The notes under the pieces were generated by a model. It was not told the DNA's origin, made no database searches, and saw nothing but the letters and a program-made list of their open reading frames with translations. The translations under genes were made by a program, and so were the position numbers. This document shows positions 25,952 through 34,900 of a stretch of 64,000 bases of DNA, one piece after another. Source of the stretch: Paenibacillus bouchesdurhonensis (GTDB taxonomy: Bacteria > Bacillota > Bacilli > Paenibacillales > Paenibacillaceae); assembly GCF_900155685.1 (NCBI RefSeq), contig NZ_LT732548.1:319898-383897 (forward strand). Direction: 5' to 3'. Each line of letters starts with the position of its first letter. Positions within the stretch are counted from its first letter, which is position 1.

Positions 25952-27055
25952 ATGCCCGTACGGCACTATAGCTGCAAAAACCTGCTGATCATTTTGACGA
26001 TCGTCCTATTAGGACTTTCCATTGCCATAGGCGCATATTCCAAGGAGGCTGCCGTGAAGAGCACTGTCCCATATACAGAGAAATTTATAAAGAAGCATAT
26101 GACAAACGTGAATGGTACTTTAGCTACGTATTTAAAGCCGGGCACCTCGGCCGACCCGGATATTGTTGCAGGACGCGAGGCGCTTTCCGAGTCGCTGGGA
26201 TTCTGGATGCAGTATGCCGTAATGAGACAGGATCAGGTATTGTTTGACCGCAGCTATCAAGTACTGAAAGACAAATTTATAACCCCAGAGAAATATATCG
26301 TTTGGAAGCTTGAGCCGGATGGTCAAGTCAAGGTAAACACGAACGCGCTCGGTGACGATTTCCGCATCATCAGCAGCCTTCTGGAAGCGTCAGAGCTTTG
26401 GAAGAAGGACGAATATCTAATCACGGCAAGAGAAATATCGGATACTTTGCAGACACATGTACAGAACGCAGGCTATTTCGTAGATTTCCACGACTTTTCC
26501 AGGCATGAATCTCCATCAACGCTTAGCTTGGTTTATGTAGATATCGGAGCGCTTAGGTTAATGAAAGACAGCGAGCTCATCGATTCGAGTACTTACGAGC
26601 AATATGAGCGGGTGCTCTCCGACATGCCGGATGACGGCGTATTTTTCCCAAAAACCTTTGATGTTCAACAGCTTCGGTACTCCTTTGACGACCACGTGAA
26701 TCTTATCGATCAATTGATTGTGGGCATTCACCGGGCGGAGATAGGCCAAAAACCAACGGCCTTGATTTCTTTTCTAAAAAAGGAGTTCCGTGAGCACAAA
26801 ACGATCAAGGGACGCTACAATCGGGCAACTCGGGCAGCAGAGGTCTCGTATGAATCTCCTTCCGTCTATGGGCTGGCCATACTGCTTGCCTTGGAATCCG
26901 GGGACAAAGAGTGGGCAAAACAGCTGCATAAACATATGATATCTCTAAAAAATAGGGACGTTTCCTATTCGGGTGGGTATGTATTCAATAAGAATACTCA
27001 TTTCTTCGACAATGTTCTCCCATTACTTGCTGAAACTGCTTTGCAAAATCCTTAA
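25952..27055 (+). CDS. Exported GH8-like protein of an exopolysaccharide operon
   Basis: 367-residue protein with an N-terminal signal or anchor segment (LLIILTIVLLGLSIAIGAYS, about residues 12-31) and an alpha/alpha-barrel like glycosyl hydrolase family 8 (BcsZ, YdaJ, PssZ). Signs are SESLGFWMQYAVMRQDQVLF (the E-x-x-x-Y-x-M region near residue 80), ALGDDFRIISSLLEAS (with the family's Asp), and the helical repeats to the C-terminus. Start is ATG 25952, 6 bp after AAGGTG. Genes for a c-di-GMP receptor-like protein, a small membrane protein and a GT2 synthase follow. Probably trims or releases the polymer made by that synthase. Confidence 0.75.
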   Translation: MPVRHYSCKNLLIILTIVLLGLSIAIGAYSKEAAVKSTVPYTEKFIKKHMTNVNGTLATYLKPGTSADPDIVAGREALSESLGFWMQYAVMRQDQVLFDRSYQVLKDKFITPEKYIVWKLEPDGQVKVNTNALGDDFRIISSLLEASELWKKDEYLITAREISDTLQTHVQNAGYFVDFHDFSRHESPSTLSLVYVDIGALRLMKDSELIDSSTYEQYERVLSDMPDDGVFFPKTFDVQQLRYSFDDHVNLIDQLIVGIHRAEIGQKPTALISFLKKEFREHKTIKGRYNRATRAAEVSYESPSVYGLAILLALESGDKEWAKQLHKHMISLKNRDVSYSGGYVFNKNTHFFDNVLPLLAETALQNP

Positions 27056-27266
27056 TTTAGGTTAATTGTTCAGAAAGTGTATAGATTTCGGCTGTAGAAT
27101 ATAGTTTTAAAAGCCCGGAATCTCCGTTTATTCCACATTTTATGATGCTGTACCACGCGGCATTTCTCGTATGGGCTTTGATATGGGAGTGCCTATTTTT
27201 TTTACATCCATGGCCTGTCTGCCAGATCCCCCATGGGCCGATGATCACAGAGAAGGAAGGTTGATT

Positions 27267-28142
27267 ATGAGGGGCAAAATACCGACACATCGTATTGCAT
27301 GGGGCTATATGATTCTCATTTTTATAGCAATGCTAGAGCAGTTATTCGTCTTTCTTAATGTTTATCTTGACCAAAGCTACACCGGGACGGAATTTGCTTT
27401 CAGCATCGCGGCTTTGGCGGCGCTTCTAATCGGGCTGTTGCTTCCAGTGGGGCTGTCCGTAGTTGGGGTGTTCATTTTTTTGGTCAGCTATTTTGTTTGG
27501 CTGGCGACCTATGCAAAACTGGATATCCTGGCATTCTCCTGGATTTTGCTTATACCCGCTAATCTCAGCATCGCGGCTTTGATCAAGACGACGCTGATTC
27601 GCAGCAAAATTATCATTGAGCGCATGGAAGAATTACAGTATCGGGCTCCCCAGATCGACCTCGACACGACGCTCGGCAACAAAGAGGCTTTGGCTGAAAT
27701 CGTAGTCAAGCAGTCCAATTTGGCTAAAAGATACGCTGAGCAGTACAGCTTTTGCATGGCGATGTTCAAAATTGATTTTCTTCCTCTAGTGCAGGAATCC
27801 CTTGGCTCGCAGCGCTATGCCCAGCTTCTGCTGGAATTATCGAGCATCATTCAGCAGCAGATCCGGTATGAGGACTATAAATTCTCCCTAGACCGAGGGC
27901 GGTTCATTATTCTCTGCCCGATGACCAACCATGATTTTTTGCAAACCCTGACGGATCGTATTAAACAAGCCCTGATGGATATTGACTTCCTAGATAAAAA
28001 GGGGCAGCCCCTTAAGCTCGTCATTCGTGCGGGTGCTGTCGTGTTCCATAAGGAGCAATTCAGCAAATATAAGGATATCGATGCGGTCATTGCGGCACTG
28101 GAAAGACATACGGAGACAGATCTCATCGGAGAATATATTTGA
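27267..28142 (+). CDS. Membrane protein with degenerate GGDEF domain, likely c-di-GMP receptor
   Basis: 291 aa: four membrane segments (about residues 8-115), a short coiled linker, then a GGDEF-family domain from about 135. Where a cyclase has GGDEF it has DRGRF (residues 209-213), so it should not make c-di-GMP. Exactly five residues before lies RYED (200-203), a perfect RxxD inhibitory-site motif, the known c-di-GMP binding site of such domains. This pairing of dead active site and kept I-site is that of YdaK of Bacillus and PssE of Listeria, which switch on polysaccharide synthesis. ATG 27267 follows GAAGGAAGG. Upstream of GT2; function by analogy. Confidence 0.75.
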   Translation: MRGKIPTHRIAWGYMILIFIAMLEQLFVFLNVYLDQSYTGTEFAFSIAALAALLIGLLLPVGLSVVGVFIFLVSYFVWLATYAKLDILAFSWILLIPANLSIAALIKTTLIRSKIIIERMEELQYRAPQIDLDTTLGNKEALAEIVVKQSNLAKRYAEQYSFCMAMFKIDFLPLVQESLGSQRYAQLLLELSSIIQQQIRYEDYKFSLDRGRFIILCPMTNHDFLQTLTDRIKQALMDIDFLDKKGQPLKLVIRAGAVVFHKEQFSKYKDIDAVIAALERHTETDLIGEYI

Positions 28143-28179
28143 TATTTGATCGGTTATGCCGGAGGGAGGTGGCTGGATC

Positions 28180-28332
28180 TTGCTATTGATGGCATATACC
28201 AATTGGTTCATTCCACTGTGTATTGGAGTCAGCTTCATATTTGCGGTAACCGTTGTTGTTCTGACGATTGCCACCCTAGTCTTTCGAGCCAGAGTAAACA
28301 AAAAGTATGATCGGGGGAAATTTAGTGGCTGA
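28180..28332 (+). CDS. 50-residue single-pass membrane protein in the polysaccharide operon
   Basis: Short frame between the GGDEF-like gene and the synthase. It starts at TTG 28180, 9 bp after GGAGGGAGGT, and reads LLMAYTNWFIPLCIGVSF onward, with one long hydrophobic segment (residues about 10-35) and a basic tail FRARVNKKYDRGK. It overlaps the synthase start by 8 bp, suggesting coupled translation. Small membrane partners are usual in such synthase systems (PgaD-like), so an accessory subunit of the synthase is a reasonable guess. No sequence family recognised. Confidence 0.6.
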   Translation: MLLMAYTNWFIPLCIGVSFIFAVTVVVLTIATLVFRARVNKKYDRGKFSG

Positions 28333-29620
28333 TTTCTTGTTGATTTTTTGTATGGTTAGCATTTGGATCGCTGTATTTCAATCGATCGTTGTTATGATCG
28401 GGGCTATCCGCTTCGTTTGGCGGCAAAGCCGAACGCCGCTCGTGCTGCCTACGAATATGGAGGACTTTCCCACGGTGACGGTGATCGTTCCGGCCCATAA
28501 TGAAGAGATCGTCATTACAGCTACGGCAAGACATGTCCTGCATTTGAATTATCCTGAACATAAAATACAGTTTATCGTTGTGGCGGATAACTGTACGGAT
28601 GATACGGCAGGGCGCCTAAAGGCGCTCAAGGCGCAGCCTCAGTATCAGCAGCGGGATTTCTTCATTATGGAGCGCAAAGGAACCGGCGGAAAGTCGGGAG
28701 CGCTGAACGATGCGCTGGAGCATGCTACTGGGGAATGGATTTGTATCTTTGATGCGGATGCTGCGCCGGAGAAAAACTCGCTATTATTCCTCGTACAGAA
28801 GGCGATGGAGGAACCGGAATTGTATGGTGCGGTGTTCGGCCGCAATAAAGCGCGCAACCGTGGGCAGAACTTCCTCTCCCGGTGCATTAACCTGGAATTG
28901 GTGACCATGCAGCGAGTGCTCCATACCGGGATGTGGGAGCTGTTCAAGCTGGGGACGATCCCGGGGACAAACTTTATAATTAAAACGTCGCTGATCCAAG
29001 AGATCGGCGGCTGGGACGAGCAGGCGCTGACGGAGGATACGGCGATTTCGTTTGAAATTCTCTCCAGAGGCCAGCTCATTGCGCTGGCTTCGCAAGCCGA
29101 GGCTTACCAACAGGAGCCGGAGCAGCTATCTGTATATATGAAGCAGCGCGAACGCTGGGCCAAAGGGAATTACCAAGTCGTACTGGATAACTTCCATCAT
29201 TTGTTCAGACCCTCTAGCTGGCGGATTAAGCTGCATTTAATTTATTTTGTGGCTAGTTACTTCTGGTTTCTTGTCACGATTGTGATTTCCGACCTGATCA
29301 TTATCGTAAATATCGTATACTGGGTTCTCGCGTTATTTAAGCCAGAGCTGGTGTCCCCCTTCCAGTTTGAAGGGGATGTGTATATTTATCTCATCATAGC
29401 TTGGGCGCTGATGTATTACTTGTATGTGCTGCAGATCAATCTGGCGCTCGCTTCAGATATCGGGCAGAGCAACATCCGTAATTTTATTTTGTCCTGTATC
29501 ACGTACTTTACCTATGCACAGTTATTCCTCGTTATTTCAGTCCGCGCGTCTTACAACATGATCGTGGACAAGATTACGCATCGGGAGAGCAAGTGGTATA
29601 AGACGCAGCGATTTGATTAG
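28325..29620 (+). CDS. Processive GT2 glycosyltransferase, exopolysaccharide synthase
   Basis: 431-residue membrane glycosyltransferase of the BcsA/PgaC/YdaM type. An N-terminal membrane segment (residues 3-28) precedes the GT2 domain: VTVIVPAHNEE, the D of VVADNCTDD, the DxD of FDADAAP, the TED of LTEDTAIS and the polymerase motif KQRERWAKGN (QxxRW). About four C-terminal membrane segments follow from residue 300. Start chosen at GTG 28325, 6 bp after GGGGGA; an ATG at 28307 has no site. No PilZ domain, so c-di-GMP control would come through the GGDEF-like neighbour. Polymer composition unknown. Confidence 0.85.
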   Translation: MADFLLIFCMVSIWIAVFQSIVVMIGAIRFVWRQSRTPLVLPTNMEDFPTVTVIVPAHNEEIVITATARHVLHLNYPEHKIQFIVVADNCTDDTAGRLKALKAQPQYQQRDFFIMERKGTGGKSGALNDALEHATGEWICIFDADAAPEKNSLLFLVQKAMEEPELYGAVFGRNKARNRGQNFLSRCINLELVTMQRVLHTGMWELFKLGTIPGTNFIIKTSLIQEIGGWDEQALTEDTAISFEILSRGQLIALASQAEAYQQEPEQLSVYMKQRERWAKGNYQVVLDNFHHLFRPSSWRIKLHLIYFVASYFWFLVTIVISDLIIIVNIVYWVLALFKPELVSPFQFEGDVYIYLIIAWALMYYLYVLQINLALASDIGQSNIRNFILSCITYFTYAQLFLVISVRASYNMIVDKITHRESKWYKTQRFD

Positions 29621-29655
29621 TTTAGAATGAACGGTTTTGTCTAAGCGGGCGATTG

Positions 29656-29698
29656 AGGCTGCTCCTATGCATTGAATTGCGTAGGAGGGCCTTTTTTT
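29656..29698 (+). terminator. Terminator of the exopolysaccharide operon
   Basis: GGCTGCTCCTATGC pairs with GCGTAGGAGGGCC around ATTGAATT and is followed by seven T residues. Confidence 0.85.
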
Positions 29699-29879
29699 AG
29701 ATTCTAGAGTTTTAAGTTTTCACCAGAGCTGAACAATTGTATAATTGCAAGGAAAATGAATGCTAAATAAGATGAACTAGAGAATGGGATCCTGGCAAGG
29801 GAGAATAGGCTTGTGGTTGCCCTGGTCGCCTTGCTGTCTTACTCGCCATAGGGTCGACTTGTCATCGCTTTGGCTGTCT

Positions 29880-30335
29880 CGTGTCGCCCCCGTGAACGAA
29901 TTTCAGCCTTTTATGAACCTATATTATCCAAAGAATGGGGAGCAACAGTGATCGGGGGCACATTTTACGAAATTACCCATATTCATTTCAATAGTACAAC
30001 TTATTATAAATGGATTTATAGTAGTTAGTTGCTGCGGCAAGGAAGGGAAGTAGATTTAAATGGATTTCATGTCGTTAGAAGGGGGGAATTGCTATCATGG
30101 CCTGGATTCTTGACTTTAGTTGCATAAAATCCATCTAATCCTCTGAAACATTCGTTTCGGGCATAATTGATATAGGAATTCCAGTTAATGTACGGTATCT
30201 CAGTGTACGACAGCTCAATGTTCGGCATCTTAATATGCAGCAACTCAGTGTACAACTGCTCAATATACGGTATCTTTGTATGCAACAGCTTAGTGTACAA
30301 CAGCTTGGTTTACGCATCTTAGTGTATAGATGCAG
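29880..30335 (-). repeat. Intergenic repeat element, copy B
   Basis: The 830-base gap after the polysaccharide operon holds no gene. On the minus strand, 30335 to 29880 reproduces the order of landmarks of copy A at 18713-19125: TGTACACT units, TGGAATTC, AATTATGC, AAACGAA, TAGATGGATTT, AACGACATGAAATCCAT, TAAATCT, CTAACT, TATAA, TCCATTTATAA, GGTTCATA and AAATTCG. Some blocks are identical for up to 17 bases, others diverged. Copy B is therefore inverted relative to copy A, about 11 kb apart. Bases 29700-29880 show nothing I recognise. Confidence 0.65.
30184..30330 (-). repeat. Degenerate 15-bp tandem array within copy B
   Basis: About nine units of 15 bp can be laid in register on the plus strand, for example AGTGTACGACAGCTC, AATATGCAGCAACTC, AGTGTACAACTGCTC and AGTGTACAACAGCTT. 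The conserved core is (A/G)TGTACxxCxxCT. Copy A has only a few broken units at the matching end. Because 15 is a multiple of three the array is open in one minus-strand frame, but I do not think it is coding. Confidence 0.65.
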
Positions 30336-30448
30336 TCCGGCTCCTCAGAAAGTCCGCCGATCGACGTTTTCTTATGGTAATCTACTAGTAGAAGTTAGTT
30401 ATGAAATAAAGTGAATCGCATCGGGCGAACTGGGAGAATACGCAGCTA

Positions 30449-31555
30449 ATGAAGAAGATGAATGATACGTTGACAGGGCTCAGAGGATGGCTGGCGATTT
30501 CGGTCGTTATTTTTCATATTTACGGCTCTTCGATTCTTGAGGGCTACTTAAAGGAATATCCCCGTGATCACTGGAGTTACCTGATAAATTACGCCGGGCC
30601 GATCTCCGTGAACCTTTTCTTTATTATTAGCGGTTATCTTATCACGCGGACGCTGCTTCAGCACGGAACAGTGGGGAGATTTGCTTTAAATCGCATCCTT
30701 CGTATTTACCCAGTGTTTTTGTTGATTCATCTGATTGTTTTTGCGGCAGGGCCATGGATCGGCTATAAGTGGATGGAGGATATCAGCGTCCTAAACTATA
30801 TAACGCATTTCTTATCCAATCTGCTGTTGCTTCCGGGAGTATTCCCTTTGCCTATCGCCCAAATCGTAGCCTGGTCATTAAGCTATGAAATGGCTTTCTA
30901 TCTCTTAGCAGGCCTCGTGTTCGTTATTTATCGGAGGGTCTCCATGCCCGTCCTAGTTAAAGCGATTCTACTAGGCGCTCTGCTGCTAGTTAGTGGAGTG
31001 CTCATTTACTATCACCCGAACATGCTGTTCTTTATCGTCGGGATCGCATCCTATTTCACGGAATCCTTCCTGCGCAGGGCATACCCTTACAGGAGAGCGT
31101 TCTGCCTGAACGGGATTATATGGTTTGGACTCTTGTATATATCCTATAGTTATAACGTACAGCGTGCGTATATATTGATCCCGCTGCTGATCAGCTACTT
31201 GTTCTTCCAATCCATTCTTCTGCAGCGGGGGTTCATGTCGCGGCTTCTCCAGCTGCGTCCAATGCAATATTTAGGGAAAATTAGCTACAGCCTGTATATG
31301 TGGCATACGATGGTGATGTTTCCGTTGAAAAAAATCATGCCCAAGCTGGGAGCGGTGTTGCCTTATCCTGGGCTCGTATTTATCGTATATGCTCTGTTAT
31401 CGTTAGTCCTTTCCATCGCTGTCTCACATATTTCCTATCATATTATCGAGTTGAGACTGACGAATTACTTGAAGCGGCGGTTTACAAAAAGCAGTCTGGA
31501 CAGTCCCGCGACTCGCTCTACCTCTCTCATCAGCATTAGACATGGGGATACATAA
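30449..31555 (+). CDS. Acyltransferase family 3 (OafA/YrhL-like) membrane protein
   Basis: O-acyltransferase of 368 aa with about ten membrane segments. The N-terminal LTGLRGWLAISVVIFHIYGS (R-G-x-A-x-x-x-V-x-x-x-H pattern, catalytic His) and VNLFFIISGYLITRTLL are diagnostic; YSLYMWHTMV near residue 290 is the usual C-terminal motif. These enzymes put acetyl or other acyl groups on surface polysaccharides, peptidoglycan or antibiotics. ATG 30449 has GGGAGA about 11 bp upstream; ATG three codons later is possible. It lies downstream of the synthase operon but behind a terminator and repeat, so joint function is only suggested. Confidence 0.85.
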   Translation: MKKMNDTLTGLRGWLAISVVIFHIYGSSILEGYLKEYPRDHWSYLINYAGPISVNLFFIISGYLITRTLLQHGTVGRFALNRILRIYPVFLLIHLIVFAAGPWIGYKWMEDISVLNYITHFLSNLLLLPGVFPLPIAQIVAWSLSYEMAFYLLAGLVFVIYRRVSMPVLVKAILLGALLLVSGVLIYYHPNMLFFIVGIASYFTESFLRRAYPYRRAFCLNGIIWFGLLYISYSYNVQRAYILIPLLISYLFFQSILLQRGFMSRLLQLRPMQYLGKISYSLYMWHTMVMFPLKKIMPKLGAVLPYPGLVFIVYALLSLVLSIAVSHISYHIIELRLTNYLKRRFTKSSLDSPATRSTSLISIRHGDT

Positions 31556-31562
31556 AAATCCT

Positions 31563-31591
31563 TTGTCTAAAATGGGGAAGTCTGCTACAAT
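31563..31591 (+). promoter_or_regulatory. SigA-type promoter of the cobalamin uptake operon
   Basis: TTGTCT (31563-31568) and TACAAT (31586-31591) are separated by exactly 17 bp. Transcription would start about 25 bases before the riboswitch aptamer. Confidence 0.7.
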
Positions 31592-31622
31592 AACCCCGAA
31601 TCATTCAATTTCATATTCTACT

Positions 31623-31794
31623 TATACGGTGCTGCTAGTAATCTATTGAAGCAGCTTAATAGGGAAGTTCGATGTAAATTCGACGCGGTCCCGCCACTGT
31701 AACGCGGAGCTGACTATCGTAAATCCACTGTTGATCTGTCAACGGGAAGGAGATAGTTGAGCGATGAAGCGAAGCCAGGAGACCTGCCGTGTAA
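31623..31794 (+). ncRNA. Cobalamin (B12) riboswitch aptamer
   Basis: The core of the adenosylcobalamin riboswitch is plainly present in order: GGTGC, AATAGGGAAG, GGTCCCGCCACTGTAA, GGGAAGG and GAAGCCAGGAGACCTGCC (the B12 box). P1 is formed by TATACGG at the start and CCGTGTA at the end. It lies in the 5' leader of the operon for the surface protein, the DUF4430 protein and the ECF transporter. A terminator follows at 31908, so bound cobalamin should stop transcription. This is the strongest evidence that the downstream genes deal with cobalamin. Confidence 0.95.
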
Positions 31795-31907
31795 GGGCTC
31801 TTTAATTTTCTCACGAGGATGGGATGGAGATGTTTATTCGCGCTGCTGTCGAAATGCGCCAGAGGAGCAGCCGAGTGTGTATAGCGTTACACGGACAAAT
31901 CTTCGAG

Positions 31908-31938
31908 AACATCTTTCTTTTGGGAAAGATGTTTTTTT
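31908..31938 (+). terminator. Expression-platform terminator of the cobalamin riboswitch
   Basis: AACATCTTTC pairs with GGAAAGATGTT around TTTTG and is followed by seven T residues, 41 bases before the first gene's start. The 110 bases from aptamer to terminator would hold the antiterminator; I did not identify its partner strand. Confidence 0.8.
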
Positions 31939-31978
31939 GTTGTCCACAAAAAAAAAGGATGGTAAAGGAGAGCGGACA

Positions 31979-34900
31979 TTGAACAGTTGGAAGAAATGGA
32001 TGAAGAGAAGCTTGCCTGTGTTGATGAGCTTCGTATTGCTGTTGTCGCTAGTTAATCCTCAGCTCGCCAAGGCGGCAGGGGGAGCAGGCGATGTGCGGCT
32101 GCAAGGGATGATTAAGGGCACCCTTGATTATTATGCCAAGAAGTATCGCGACGCAGGCACGACGAACAAGATCGAGTCCTGGTGGGAACTCGTGGCATTG
32201 TGGGGAGCAGGGGTAGATTTGCAGGATGGGCATTGGAGACTGCCATCCTGGGAGAAAACAGCGCCTAATTTGGCGCCGACGAATTATGGCACGGATCATA
32301 TCAGATACATATTCGGGCTGCTGGCTATGGGACAAGACCCAGCTCATGCCTGGGAGACGGATCGGAACCTATGGGCTGAGCTGGCTGCCCAGCAGGATCC
32401 TGTTACCGGGGCCATCGGCGGTGTCAATAAGCATATGTGGGCGATGCTTGCTCTCGACGCAGGGGTTAAGCTCGGTGCAGATGTAGGCCAATGGGATGAA
32501 GACGCAGAGCAGAAGGCTTTAGAGTATTTATTTGAGTGCCAGTACCCGGATGGCGGCTTTGGCTTGAGCCCGACTGGCACCTTTGGGGACACCGACATAA
32601 CAGGCATGGCGCTGCTGGCTCTAGGAAAGTACCAGGGGCAAAGTGCGGTAGACAGTGCTATTCAGCGCGCAAAGGAGCTATTGAAGCAAAGGCAGCTTGA
32701 CAATGGCGGGTTTGATTCACCTGGCAACTGGGGATCGGGTGACAATTCGAACAGCCTATCCACTACGGTGTCCGGCCTTGTAGCCGCAGGCGATGATGCT
32801 CTATCCTCCGATTGGATGAAGAACGGCTATTCCGTACTGGATGCATATGAGTCATTCCAGTTGGCTGACGGCTCCTTCAAATGGAAAGCCGCCGATACGA
32901 GAACGAACGGCATGTCTACGGAGCAGGCGCTGATTGCGCTGCTGGACATCCAGCATGGCCAATCGACTTGGTATCGCATTGCGAACATACAGGTGACTCA
33001 GCCAGGCGTTGCCGCACAGCTACAAGTAACGGGAATGGACGGTGAGATTTATACGCCTCAGACCGTAACGGTAGCGACAAACGGCGAGGAAGTAACGGCG
33101 CTTGACGTCATGAAGCAGGGACTGGATACGGCTGTGCCGTCCATTGATTACACCATTACAGGCAGCGGAAGCTTTGCCTACGTCACATCGATAGCCGGTC
33201 AAGCCGCCGGAACCTTCGGAGGCTGGGATGGCTGGATGTACACCGTTAATGGAACTATGCCTGATGTCGGGGCGGGCGATTATGTCATTCGATCCGGCGA
33301 CCAAGTGCATTTTTATTACAGCCGCTGGGCCAGCATATCGGCGGCCGCGTCTGAAATCAGTTATGGTGCCGCAAACCCGGCAATTGTAGTAAAGCTGGTA
33401 GGGGATGTGTTTACGCCGGCTGCGGAGCAGGCGAGCCATTGGCTGATCGACCCTGGTACGACTGGACTACAGGTTGCTGGCTTATCCTTGTTCAACAACC
33501 AGCAAGTTAGCATTGCATTTACGGGCCAAGCTGCCGAAGGTGCGATTTCCGTGCAGGCTTTGGCAGGGGCTTTGGCTGGACAAAGCAGCAGCGAGGCTAT
33601 AACTGTTAATGTGCCCGCCTATGCTGGGCCGGTTAAGGAAGAGATTATTTCTATCCCGGACAGTGAGACTTACTATGAGAAAGGATCATATGGAGACTCG
33701 CTGACTGAAGATAAAATCATTCTGGAATTCACTAAGCCGGAATTGCCACAGGTAATTTCCGTTACAGACAGTACTTATTTTGAAATTGAACCGAATACGG
33801 ATGTTATTTCTTCCGGATGGAATAACCGCATTCAATTGCCTAGCAAGCTGAGTTCTACGGACACTGCGTTAATCGATGAAGTGAACGCGGTTTTGGCTTC
33901 AGCGAATGAGGAGCTTACCCAGATCGCGATTCGCGTGAAGGTAGGCGGGGATGAGCGGATCGAATTCAACCGTCATGTCACGTTGAAGCTGAATGGTCAA
34001 GGCAGCAAACATGCCGGTTGGATCGGCAGCGATGGCAGCTTTAATCGGATACCGAAATACAGCGATTCATCGGCAAAATTGGATGCTGTGTATGCCTACG
34101 CGGACAATCACGGGGATTTGGTCATTAGAACGACGCATTTTACCGAGTTTATCGCCTATGATTTAAAAACTAAAGATACCCCTGGACAAGGTGGAAATCC
34201 AGGGAACGGCGGAACCAGCCCAGGAGATGGCAGCGGCAATCCAGGCAACGGAGGCGGAACCCCTGGCGGAGGCGGCGCGCCTGGCGATGGCGGCAATACG
34301 GACGGTGGCAATATAACAAATCCACCGGTTACCCGCACGGTTACTCTGTCTGTGGAGAAGAGTACGATTGGTGAGGATGATATCCTCTCACCTGTGACGG
34401 TAACGCTGCAGGATAGAGATACTGCATTTACAGCTCTCAGCAGAGCAGCAGGAGCTCGGAACATATCCATTGACTACATCGGTTCGGGCGCAACTCTCTA
34501 TGTACAGGCAATCGACGGATTAGGGGAGTTTGACAAAGGGCCGGAGAGCGGCTGGATGTACTCGGTGAACGGAGTATTTCCGAACTACAGTGCGGGACTC
34601 TATACGCTGCAGAATGGTGATGTTCTTCGCTGGCGGTACACGACTAATTTGGGAAGAGATCTAAAGGATGAGGACGCTGGAGGCGGGGCTCCGTTACCGG
34701 GAGCACCAGGAGCGCCGGGAGCTGGCGGCGCTGCAGGAGGCGAAGCGGGAGGAGCGTTAGGACAGGCTGCGGCGGCAACGACAGAGCAGCAAGCGGCTTC
34801 GTTGGCACGCATTAAGGAGGCTATCGCTCGTTCATCGGCCTGGATCTTGAGCAATCGCAGCTTTTCCAAGCATGACAATTTCAATGATTGGGATGCCATC

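Noticed and set aside
30067-30300. A 77-codon minus-strand open frame with a five-residue periodicity over the tandem array
   Set aside because: It is open only because the 15-bp unit is a multiple of three, has no ribosome site, and the same frame is broken in the other copy of the repeat.
30184-30330. Possible CRISPR array
   Set aside because: Units are contiguous 15-mers without spacers and are degenerate; no cas genes nearby.
31757-31978. Longer N-terminus of the surface protein
   Set aside because: That in-frame stretch translates the riboswitch and its terminator; the TTG at 31979 has the ribosome site and begins a proper signal peptide.
34156-34470. Pro/Gly-rich minus-strand frame opposite the surface protein linker
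   Set aside because: Antisense of a Gly/Pro-codon-rich linker; composition explained by the plus-strand gene.
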